From NCBI RefSeq assembly GCF_003337275.1, contig NZ_QPJQ01000006.1:95399-159398 (forward strand): 64,000 nt of DNA. The letters run 5' to 3'. Positions 17,698 through 24,735 of this stretch are shown here, one piece after another. The translations under genes and the position numbers were made by a program. The notes below the pieces were generated by a model that saw only the letters and a list, made by a program, of their open reading frames with translations, was not told the origin of the DNA and made no database searches. Position 1 is the stretch's first letter; the number at the start of each line of letters is the position of its first letter. Origin of the DNA: Marinomonas foliarum. Its GTDB lineage: Bacteria > Pseudomonadota > Gammaproteobacteria > Pseudomonadales > Marinomonadaceae.

Positions 17698-17750
17698 GCA
17701 ACTAACGCCGCAATCACGCGCTTGTCGCGTGCATTGTTTTGTTAGCGCTT
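17698..17750 (-). other. attC site between CBASS and HEPN cassettes
   Basis: On the minus strand the site runs from CGCTAAC (R'') to GTTAGTT (R'). The arms CAATGCACGCG and CGCGTGATTG pair with one unpaired G around an ACAAG loop. It is short, about 50 bp. Cassette junction lies between 17706 and 17705. Confidence 0.85.
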
Positions 17751-17759
17751 ACTGTTGCA

Positions 17760-18938
17760 TCAAAACGGAATTTCCACATCAGAAATCGTGGAAGGCATCC
17801 ATGGATACTGATTTGAACCAGAAATAAAGTCAGACTCATAATGCGCACGAGTACCCCAATATTCTACTTCTGTAGCCGCGACAATTGGGGTACTCATGTT
17901 CCCGAGCGAAACCGACCAATAACGACTTCCGTCACTTCTATTGTTCACGCTCGCGGAAGCGCTCTTAGTCTCAACTAAGCTTCCTCTCGCCAAATGGTCC
18001 TGCTGGAGAAGATCCGTTTCTTCGTCGACGGTTAATACTACATCGTTTAACGCCTCTACGATGAACTCTAGGTTATTTGTAAGCGTATCCTTGGAAAAGA
18101 CGATGCTAACTTCCTTCGTGGTTTTTATGTCGAAGTTTTCGTGTTGACCTCCCCACATTCCCCCCTCTGAAATGTAAATACAATTATCCCTTAAATGGGG
18201 ATACTTCTGAAAAAGCTGGTCTGTTCTGAAGTTTCCGAGCTTGTAGGAGCAAAACGTTTCGCCATACTTAGTTTTTTGCAAGGTTGGAACTACGTATCCG
18301 ATACACACTCGGACCCATTCTTCGTTCTCGCTGTGAAACAGCGACACCTTAATATTTTCGCTTCCTATTGGTTTTATCTGCTTGTACCATTCATACTCAG
18401 TATTTGTTGGAACAACTGTTGTGATGGATGTGATTTGCACTAAACACGTTTCTATCTCAATCAATACATGCTTAGTGTTTTGCTTTATCAGATCTATATC
18501 ATCTTCCTTTATCGGCCTAAAGTGGGCCAGTGAATTTCTGACCATTCCTATTTCTTTTAGCTTGGTGGCCACAATAGCTTTAGACGCTTTAAAGTAAGAT
18601 GCAAAATGTTTCCAGTATGCATCTGAAATTATGATATCGATAAGTTCTCCGCTGTTTAGATAAAGCATAGGCGACGAAAGCTCATAACCCAGATAAGCAT
18701 GCTCTTTAGCTTTTGCAATTCTAGATTTGGTTTCGCTCTTTATTGTTCCGCCCGTCGATATGGCTGCCTCCGACCATTTCTCTTTAAATTCTTTTTTCAA
18801 TACTATATAGACAAATACTCTTAGTGCGTTTTCAAAACGAAATAGGACGTTCAACGCCTCGTAATAATAGAGGTGCAGCCAACGCTCTGGGATCTTGACG
18901 AGTCCGCCTTCATGCTTTTCGGGCTTTTTCCACTGCAT
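17760..18938 (-). CDS. HEPN-domain protein with RX4H motif; candidate defence or toxin RNase
   Basis: A 392-residue protein I cannot place in a named family. The N-terminal 160 residues are helical and resemble Swt1/Apea-type HEPN domains: ALNVLFRFENALRVFVYIV, then LNSGELIDIIISDAYW, and the motif MVRNSLAHFRPI with Arg134 and His139 (RX4H), the catalytic pair of HEPN ribonucleases. Residues from about 165 onward are beta-rich without a recognised domain. There is no second gene in the cassette to serve as antitoxin. AAGGGGATTTAA precedes the ATG, which is 27 bp inside the cassette. The role is inferred from the HEPN motif and from its neighbours; it could also be a non-catalytic HEPN sensor. 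Confidence 0.7.
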   Translation of the reverse strand: MQWKKPEKHEGGLVKIPERWLHLYYYEALNVLFRFENALRVFVYIVLKKEFKEKWSEAAISTGGTIKSETKSRIAKAKEHAYLGYELSSPMLYLNSGELIDIIISDAYWKHFASYFKASKAIVATKLKEIGMVRNSLAHFRPIKEDDIDLIKQNTKHVLIEIETCLVQITSITTVVPTNTEYEWYKQIKPIGSENIKVSLFHSENEEWVRVCIGYVVPTLQKTKYGETFCSYKLGNFRTDQLFQKYPHLRDNCIYISEGGMWGGQHENFDIKTTKEVSIVFSKDTLTNNLEFIVEALNDVVLTVDEETDLLQQDHLARGSLVETKSASASVNNRSDGSRYWSVSLGNMSTPIVAATEVEYWGTRAHYESDFISGSNQYPWMPSTISDVEIPF

Positions 18939-18964
18939 TTAAATCCCCTTTTCGTTTTATTGAA

Positions 18965-19066
18965 CGCTAACGCCTCATTCAGAGGCAATAAAATAGCTGG
19001 TTAAAATTGGCGAGGCACGAGCAAAAACCAGCTGTTTTTTGTCCTGCTGAAATGACTTGTTATATC
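18965..19066 (-). other. attC site between HEPN and PIN cassettes
   Basis: On the minus strand R'' is GATATAAC and R' is GTTAGCG. The long arms TCATTTCAGCAGGACA and TGCCTCTGAATGA pair with single extra bases (T, C, A) on one side only, the extrahelical bases typical of attC; the stem continues to AGCTGG/CCAGCT and ends in a loop of about 27 bases. Total about 100 bp. Junction between 18971 and 18970. Confidence 0.9.
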
Positions 19067-19094
19067 ACGGCAGCACCTAACTGATCTTTTGCTC

Positions 19095-20201
19095 TTATTC
19101 ACCACTTAAATCTAAATATTTGACACTAATCGTTTCACTATTTTCTTCATTTAGTTCAAATGCAGAATCTGTAAAATCTAATTCTGAAACTTCTGCATTT
19201 GCCCTAATACCATCCATGTAATCAATATTTACATAAGCTGAAAACACTTCAGTGTGCTTTTTCACAATATCGTTATGCAAGACAAACATATAAACTTTAT
19301 CTTCAGGATCCCATGGTGAGCGATCGTAATCAGCAATTGAATAGTGAGCTTTTAGGACTATTTCAAAGTCAATTTCATACTCAACATGTTCATCTGAAAC
19401 CGAAATTATGTTTTTGTGATTTATACAAACAGACTCAATATCTATTTGGTAAATTTCATCATCGAACTCATTTGCTTCGTCTGAGTAAAACTCTGATGAG
19501 CTAATTATCTCTCTGGCGCTTTCAATTAAATTTTCTTCTAGCTGTTCAAAAATACTGTCTGCAAATTTTACAGGCTCTTTTAATTCCTCTTCTTTCCTAA
19601 CAACCAAATCTAATAGGTCATCAACTCTCTTTAGATGAATCAAGTTATCTAAAGTGTCAGCATATTTTTCCATATCTCCATCATCACTGATGACGTATAA
19701 AGTATGCCCACGCTCTCTACTTACTTTGCCTACAGCTTCGAGCACAAATGCGTCAGGAAATTCAGATTTTTTATTTGCTCCTCCAAATGGAGGTTCAGAA
19801 TTAAAGTATTTGTCGAAAACAATTGAGGCATCTACATTTTTTATATCTACAATTTCAGCTGAACTCTTATCAAGAAACTCTTCAAATTTTTCTAAAGCAA
19901 TTTTATAAACATCTTCGGCTTTTACTTTCTCGAAAATGCCGTGACAAGCTAGTTCGGGTGTATTCCTTAAGAACATAGCTTCTTTTTGTATTTTCTTTAT
20001 AGCTCTTGCCGATTCTTCTGCTTTTGATAATAAATGAGCTTTTATTTCATTGATCGTAATTTGTGTAATAAGGAGGTGAAGTCTTTCAGATTCAAGAAAG
20101 TCACAAAGCTTACCTAGAGCATGCTCATTGAATTGGTAGTTTTTACTCTCATATGCTGAAGTATCAACAAATACCAATCTACTTTCTAATTCAGTGCTCA
20201 T
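19095..20201 (-). CDS. PIN-domain protein (DUF4935-like) with C-terminal extension
   Basis: A 368-residue protein. Residues 8-180 form a PIN nuclease-like domain: RLVFVDTSAYES with Asp13, TINEIKAH with Glu52, SEFPDAFVLEAV with Asp150 and YVISDDGDMEKY with Asp173, so all acidic metal ligands are present. This arrangement matches the DUF4935 group of PIN proteins. Residues 200-368 are acidic and predicted beta-rich, with no recognised domain. PIN proteins of this size act as RNases in toxin systems and in phage defence, but a lone gene without antitoxin is less common. AAGGAAACTC precedes the ATG. It is low in GC like the rest of the array. Confidence 0.78.
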   Translation of the reverse strand: MSTELESRLVFVDTSAYESKNYQFNEHALGKLCDFLESERLHLLITQITINEIKAHLLSKAEESARAIKKIQKEAMFLRNTPELACHGIFEKVKAEDVYKIALEKFEEFLDKSSAEIVDIKNVDASIVFDKYFNSEPPFGGANKKSEFPDAFVLEAVGKVSRERGHTLYVISDDGDMEKYADTLDNLIHLKRVDDLLDLVVRKEEELKEPVKFADSIFEQLEENLIESAREIISSSEFYSDEANEFDDEIYQIDIESVCINHKNIISVSDEHVEYEIDFEIVLKAHYSIADYDRSPWDPEDKVYMFVLHNDIVKKHTEVFSAYVNIDYMDGIRANAEVSELDFTDSAFELNEENSETISVKYLDLSGE

Positions 20202-20215
20202 GAGTTTCCTTAGTG

Positions 20216-20271
20216 ATATAACGCTTAAAGCTGCGGCGGTGAAACCGTCCGACAGACTTGCCTTGTTAGCC
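20216..20271 (-). other. attC site between PIN and GNAT cassettes
   Basis: On the minus strand GGCTAAC (R'') and GTTATAT (R') flank a hairpin in which AAG-CTG-CGG-CGG pairs with CCG-CCG-CAG-CTT around TTTCA. Single T, T and A bases bulge from the first arm, the hallmark of attC. The GNAT stop codon TAA lies within R''. Junction between 20222 and 20221. Confidence 0.92.
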
Positions 20272-20718
20272 TTTTACATACTTTTTCATATAAACGCGGC
20301 TATATCCACTTTCATGTATGCGATCAAAAATATCGTAACCTATACGTTGATAGAGGCTTATATTCTCATTCATCTTTTCGTGAGTATATAGTTCGACATA
20401 GTCAAACTTTAATTCTCTAGCAGTTTTTTCGGCTAATTGAAGGAGAGCTTTACCATATCCCTTGCCTTGAGCCGAAGTATGAATTGCTATATTTTCGAGC
20501 AAAAACTTCCCCTTTGAAATAACTAAAACTAAGACACCGACTACACCCAACTCAGAATCTTCTAAGACATAAGTTTTATGGCTCTCGATTGCTTTATTGT
20601 AATCAGCAAGCATTGGGGCAGGCTTAATACCTATGCGATCTATATAGTGCATATAAGCTGATTTAACACTTTCTTCAATGCTTTTCTGGTCACCTTTGCA
20701 TGCAATTCTTATTTTCAT
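20266..20718 (-). CDS. GNAT-family N-acetyltransferase (cassette gene)
   Basis: A 150-residue acetyltransferase with the acetyl-CoA pyrophosphate-binding loop AQGKGYGKALLQLAEK (Q/RxxGxG/A), a preceding beta strand LENIAIHTSA and a C-terminal SLYQRIGYDIFDRI, the common GNAT ending. The acceptor (amine, antibiotic or protein) cannot be inferred. GNAT genes are common integron cassettes. The ATG lies 26 bases inside the cassette border and the stop codon is part of its attC, leaving no room for a promoter in the cassette. Confidence 0.88.
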   Translation of the reverse strand: MKIRIACKGDQKSIEESVKSAYMHYIDRIGIKPAPMLADYNKAIESHKTYVLEDSELGVVGVLVLVISKGKFLLENIAIHTSAQGKGYGKALLQLAEKTARELKFDYVELYTHEKMNENISLYQRIGYDIFDRIHESGYSRVYMKKYVKG

Positions 20719-20738
20719 AAATCACTTCTAGTCTTTTA

Positions 20739-20745
20739 GGCTAAC
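20739..20745 (-). other. R'-like core site at the right end of the array
   Basis: Minus-strand GTTAGCC, with the cut expected after G20745. TTAGCC is the exact complement of the GGCTAA of the GNAT attC R'' arm. No arm or hairpin continues to the right, so this is either the end of an attI site or the stub of a lost attC. Confidence 0.6.
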
Positions 20746-21177
20746 ATTTTAATAGTGCGCATGCTCGTTTAGACAATTTCAAAACTGTCCAAAAAACCTT
20801 ATAAACAATTGAATAATAAAAATTTTATAAAGCTATTCACAAAAGTGAAAACTGGAAAAACGAGCGTGCGCGTTATTCTTTTTATCCACAGCGCGTTATT
20901 TCTGTTGCGGATATTCTTATTCATTGATACTAAAAGACTTTCTAACCAGCCACCAGTAAAAACACGCACTTTTTTGATTATTTTTCAGACAAAACGAGCC
21001 AGAAATCCGAATAATGAAAAATAAACTGTATATTCACGCAGTTTACAACGGTTGGAAATGGTGATTGATGCGGTGCAAGACAAACGCCAAAGCGAGGTCA
21101 AACGGCAATCTAAAACAGTAACGTCGAGTGATGGTGTTTGGTTTGCTCGCATATCCAGTGGAGGTCAGAGACAATGG

Positions 21178-21197
21178 ATCCCCGCCTTCGCGGGGAT
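21178..21197. repeat. Palindromic dispersed repeat
   Basis: ATCCCCGC and GCGGGGAT pair around CTTC, followed by GACGG. This is the widespread small palindromic repeat that is often mistranslated as SPRRRGS-like peptide. Confidence 0.75.
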
Positions 21198-21360
21198 GAC
21201 GGCGGATCGTATGACTTTATAGTAGCGCGACAAACGCCAAGAGCTAGGTCAAACGGTAATCTATAACAGTAACGTCGAGCGGTGGTGTTTGGTTTGCTCG
21301 CGTCTACAACGGAGGTCAGGGTCAAAACTCCGAAGAGCCAAAGTAATAACCCCTCCCTCG

Positions 21361-21389
21361 CCCTCCCCTTGGAAGACATAAGGGGAGGG
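21361..21389. repeat. CCCTCCCCT/AGGGGAGGG inverted repeat
   Basis: A 9-bp perfect stem with an 11-base spacer inside the repeat-rich region. No gene end is close, so it is not an obvious terminator. Confidence 0.6.
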
Positions 21390-21473
21390 AATAATTACGT
21401 TGATGCGGAGCAAGGCGAACGCCAAGAGCGAGGTCAAGCGACTTTAACCGCCGCTAAACAAGCTAGAATTGAA

Positions 21474-21524
21474 AAATGACATTCCTACGAGGTAGGCGAT
21501 AGTTTCGAGGAAGGAATGTCATTT
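21474..21524 (-). terminator. Terminator of the xdhABC operon
   Basis: AAATGACATTCCT (21474-21486) and its complement at 21512-21524 form a 13-bp perfect stem directly after the xdhC stop. On the minus strand the stem ends in TTTTT, as an intrinsic terminator should. Confidence 0.85.
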
Positions 21525-21526
21525 CT

Positions 21527-22393
21527 TCAAGTCTCTGCGACTGAGTCACTTAAGGCGTTGTTGATTTCTTTCCAAGTAAGTCCGCTGCCCTTTTTGGCTT
21601 CGTCTTTGGTTTGGGTGATTTGGATAATTTGCCCTGCGATGGAGATGGCGATTTCGAAGGGTTTCTTGCCTGCGATTTCGTTTAGTCCCACTGGGCAATG
21701 TACTGAGTCGATTTCCGCTTGGCTAAAGGAAGCGCTGACGAGGCGTTTTTTGAAGCGTAGGGCTTTGGTTTTCGAGCCGATTAAGCCGATGAATCGGCAG
21801 TCTTTTCGATCTAACAAGGCTTCCACTAGCTGATAATCCAACGCGTGGTCGTGAGTCATAACTAAGGCGATTTCGTTATAGCTCATGTGGTCGATGTGTT
21901 CCAACATGGATTCATACAAAAAGGGTGTGACGTTACTCGGTAAGCCTTGGATGTTGTGGTCTTGTGAAAGGTTCTCACGGCTGTCGACCCACGAGATTTT
22001 CGCCTTCATGTTGCCCAATACATTGACCAAGGTGGTTGCGACGTGTCCCATTCCAAAGATAGTGATCTTTGTAGCGGGTTCTGGGAAGTACTCTAGCAAC
22101 ACGCTAACCGTGCCGCCGCAACATTGATTGGTTTTGGCGGCGAGAGGAAAGTTTTCCAGCACATGAGAAGGCGAAGACGCATCTTGCAACATGGCACGGG
22201 CTTTTTGGCAGACAGCGTATTCCAGCTGTCCACCGCCGATGGTGTCGAAGCTGTGTTCCTCGGTGATAATCATCTTGCTGGATGATTCCCGCGGCGCAGA
22301 ACCTTGGGTGCCAATCACGGTGGCGATCACCCAAGCCTGCCCTGCTTTTTCCACTTCCTGTAATGCCTGTACCCAGCTCATAGAAGACATCAT
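21527..22393 (-). CDS. xdhC: XdhC, xanthine dehydrogenase maturation protein
   Basis: A 288-residue accessory protein with the N-terminal XdhC/CoxI motif VIGTQGSAPRESSSKMIIT and GGGQLEYAVC, and the C-terminal NAD-binding-like part ITIFGMGHVATTLVNVLG. XdhC binds molybdopterin, helps its sulfuration and inserts it into the large subunit. Its ATG overlaps the xdhB stop by 4 bp, so the two are translationally coupled. It is the last gene of the operon and is followed by a strong terminator. Confidence 0.93.
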   Translation of the reverse strand: MMSSMSWVQALQEVEKAGQAWVIATVIGTQGSAPRESSSKMIITEEHSFDTIGGGQLEYAVCQKARAMLQDASSPSHVLENFPLAAKTNQCCGGTVSVLLEYFPEPATKITIFGMGHVATTLVNVLGNMKAKISWVDSRENLSQDHNIQGLPSNVTPFLYESMLEHIDHMSYNEIALVMTHDHALDYQLVEALLDRKDCRFIGLIGSKTKALRFKKRLVSASFSQAEIDSVHCPVGLNEIAGKKPFEIAISIAGQIIQITQTKDEAKKGSGLTWKEINNALSDSVAET

Positions 22394-24735
22394 AGGCTGA
22401 CTTCCCCACCTGTTTTGTGATTTTGCGCCGCTTGCATGGCGTAAAACACCGCTTCTGGCGTGGCTGGCACGGACAATGGAGGCGAGATTTTATGGTCTGC
22501 CATAGCTGCACAAGCGTCTTTTAATGCACACCAAACGGAAATCCCCAGCATGAGTGGCGGTTCGCCCACAGCTTTAGAACGATAAACAGATTCTTCACTG
22601 TTAGGACGGTCGAACAATTTAACATTGAATTTTTCTGGAATATCCGCCGAGGTTGGAATTTTGTAATTAGCAGGGCTGTTGGTGGTGATGCGACCTTTAT
22701 CATCCCAGCTTAATTCTTCTGAGGTGAGCCAGCCCATGCCTTGTACAAACGCGCCTTCGATTTGTCCTATATCCAAATCTGCGTTTATCGAATCCCCTAC
22801 GTCGTGCAAGATATCCACTTGGGTAACTTTGTATTCGCCGGTAAAAGTATCGACTATCACTTCAGACACGGCCGCGCCATTGGCAAAGTATAGGAAAGGT
22901 CGGCCTTTGGCGGCTTTGCGGTCGTAGCCAATCTTCGGGGTTTTATAAAACCCGGTAGACGATAAAGACACGCGGTTCATGTACGCCAATTTAATGAATT
23001 CAGGGAAGCTCATTGTCTCGCTGCCTAGAATCACTTGATCGTCTTCAATAGCAAAGGCATCGGCGGCGATGCCGAAGTGTTCCATAGCGAATTCTTGCAA
23101 GCGGCTTTTGATCGTCAGTGCGGCGTCTAGCGCTGCCATGCCGTTCAAATCCGTTCCTGCTGATGCGGCGGTTGGTGATGCGTTTGGCACTTTGTCAGTA
23201 CGAGTAGAGCCCACGTTGACGCGTTGGTAATCGATACCAAACGCTTTGGCGACAATTTGCGCTACCTTGGTATAAAGCCCCTGCCCCATTTCCGTTCCGC
23301 CGTGGCTCACATGCACACTGCCATCTGTGTAGATATGCAGCAAGGCGCCACCTTGGTTTAAGTGTTTCGAGGTAAAGGAAATACCGAACTTAACAGGCGT
23401 GAGCGCGAGCCCTTTTTTGAGGAAAGGATTCTGCTTATTGAAGGCCTTAATCGATTCACGGCGAGCTCGATAATCTGAGCTGGTTTCCAGTTCTTCAATC
23501 AATGTCAGCAACACATCGTCATCGACTTTTTGCCCATATGGCGTGGTGTCTTTATTCGCTTGATAACAATTCAGCTTGCGAATGTCTAAGGAATCTTTGC
23601 CCACGGCGCAGGCGATTTCCTCAATGACGTTTTCCGCTAAGATCACGCCTTTTGGCCCACCAAAACCACGAAATGCGGTATTGGAAACTGTGTGGGTTTT
23701 ACCACGATAACCACTGATACGTGCGTTTGGTAGAAAGTAAGCATTGTCCGCATGGAACATAGCACGGTCGACGACGCCGTCTGACAAATCAGCGGTACAG
23801 CCACATTTGCCGACCATGTCGTATTCTGCCGCGATAATTTCACCCTCATTGGAAAAGCCAACTTCGTAGCTGTTCCAGAAGTCATGGCGTTTACCGGTTT
23901 GTACCATGTCATCTTGGCGCGGCATGCGATATTTCACCGGACGACGATTGCGCACAGCGAGTACCGCCGCCATACAGCCCAGCACCGCTGCTTGCGATTC
24001 TTTGCCGCCAAAGCCGCCGCCCATACGTCGTACTTCAACAAGTACTTGTGCCACAGGCAAACCCAACACACGCGCCACCAGCTTTTGCACTTCGGCAGGA
24101 TGCTGAGAGGATGCAAATACTTGCACGCCGCCATCTTCATTAGGCGTTGCCACACTGATTTGCCCTTCCAAATAGAAGTGCTCTTGGCCCTTGATGTATA
24201 AATCGGATTTAAGCTTGTTCGGCGCGCTTTCCAGTGCGCCTTTGGCATCACCACAACTGATAGTGTGAGTCGGTAAAACGAACTCTTGGCGCTCTAACGA
24301 TTGGCGAGGATGCAAGGTCGCTTCTCGCGTTTTGTACTCTATCTCAGCCAAAGCAACGGCTTGTTTCGCCGCACGTAAGCTGGTGGCTGCAACGGCAAAA
24401 ATTGATTGCCCAATAAAATGCACAAAATCGCCAGCGAGTAGTAAATCGCCACTTAACACAGGCGACACATCCACTTCCCCGGGAATATCGGCCTGTACAA
24501 TCACATCGACCACGCCTGGATAAGCACGTACTTTGTCTAAATTGATCGACACAATATCCGCATGGGCTTCGGTCGATAATCCCGTCGCTACATGCAGTTC
24601 ATTTGGCCATTCTGGCATGTCGTCGATGTAAACAGCTTGACCTGTTACGTGCTTGATCGACGATTCATGAACGGGCAAAAGCCCCTTTTTAAAAGCTTTT
24701 GTGTCGAGAGTGAAATCTTGTGGAAGTTTACGCAT
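22390..24735 (-). CDS. xdhB: XdhB, xanthine dehydrogenase large (molybdopterin) subunit
   Basis: A 781-residue molybdopterin-binding subunit of the xanthine oxidase family. The conserved MGGGFGGKESQAA and the substrate-pocket segment NTAFRGFGGPKGV are present, as are HGGTEMGQGLYTKVAQI and the C-terminal KAVGEPPLMLG with the catalytic glutamate. It oxidises hypoxanthine to xanthine and xanthine to urate. Length matches two-subunit bacterial enzymes such as Rhodobacter XdhB. The start overlaps the xdhA stop by 8 bp. Confidence 0.95.
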   Translation of the reverse strand: MRKLPQDFTLDTKAFKKGLLPVHESSIKHVTGQAVYIDDMPEWPNELHVATGLSTEAHADIVSINLDKVRAYPGVVDVIVQADIPGEVDVSPVLSGDLLLAGDFVHFIGQSIFAVAATSLRAAKQAVALAEIEYKTREATLHPRQSLERQEFVLPTHTISCGDAKGALESAPNKLKSDLYIKGQEHFYLEGQISVATPNEDGGVQVFASSQHPAEVQKLVARVLGLPVAQVLVEVRRMGGGFGGKESQAAVLGCMAAVLAVRNRRPVKYRMPRQDDMVQTGKRHDFWNSYEVGFSNEGEIIAAEYDMVGKCGCTADLSDGVVDRAMFHADNAYFLPNARISGYRGKTHTVSNTAFRGFGGPKGVILAENVIEEIACAVGKDSLDIRKLNCYQANKDTTPYGQKVDDDVLLTLIEELETSSDYRARRESIKAFNKQNPFLKKGLALTPVKFGISFTSKHLNQGGALLHIYTDGSVHVSHGGTEMGQGLYTKVAQIVAKAFGIDYQRVNVGSTRTDKVPNASPTAASAGTDLNGMAALDAALTIKSRLQEFAMEHFGIAADAFAIEDDQVILGSETMSFPEFIKLAYMNRVSLSSTGFYKTPKIGYDRKAAKGRPFLYFANGAAVSEVIVDTFTGEYKVTQVDILHDVGDSINADLDIGQIEGAFVQGMGWLTSEELSWDDKGRITTNSPANYKIPTSADIPEKFNVKLFDRPNSEESVYRSKAVGEPPLMLGISVWCALKDACAAMADHKISPPLSVPATPEAVFYAMQAAQNHKTGGEVSL

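Larger units (their letters stand above)
16131..20744 (-). mobile_element. Integron gene-cassette array without visible integrase (CALIN-like)
   Basis: Four gene units read leftwards and are separated by three foldable attC sites. From the right they are GNAT acetyltransferase (cassette 20222-20744, 523 bp), PIN protein (18971-20221, 1251 bp), HEPN protein (17706-18970, 1265 bp) and the CBASS pair (17705 leftward, at least 1575 bp, no terminal attC). The borders come from the G|TT cut position within each R' box. The first bases of each of the first three cassettes complement the R'' arm of its own attC, as expected for units once excised as circles. No integron integrase gene lies in the window, so this fits a cluster of attC sites lacking an integrase, or part of a longer array whose integrase has been lost or lies elsewhere. 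Confidence 0.87.
21063..21440. repeat. Three diverged copies of a roughly 40-100 bp repeat
   Basis: Copy A at 21063-21174 and copy B at 21229-21325 share a long colinear stretch with about 85% identity by eye, including TTTGGTTTGCTCGC in both. Copy C (21402-21440) repeats the first 40 bases of A, with GATGCGG, GCCAA and GAGGTCAA. Between A and B sits an 8-bp perfect hairpin, and between B and C a 9-bp one. Possibly remnants of small dispersed repeats. Confidence 0.65.
20746..21473. other. Non-coding region right of the array
   Basis: No convincing gene is seen. The first 280 bases are AT-rich and could hold the promoter that reads into the array; open frames here lack ribosome-binding sites and family motifs. 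A LexA-like box (CTGTATATTCACGCAG, 21026-21041) deviates at one conserved base and has no gene after it. The remaining bases are degenerate repeats listed separately. Confidence 0.6.

Noticed and set aside
20809..21024. 71-codon open frame right of the array
   Set aside because: No ribosome-binding site, no motif, AT-rich chance frame; not taken as a gene or integrase remnant.
21026..21041. LexA box controlling a nearby gene
   Set aside because: One conserved base differs (GCAG for ACAG) and no gene follows on either strand; kept only as part of a low-interest finding.
21110..21379. 89-codon frame on the minus strand
   Set aside because: Its translation is mostly the palindromic dispersed repeat (SPRRRGS-like) and neighbouring repeats, so not coding.
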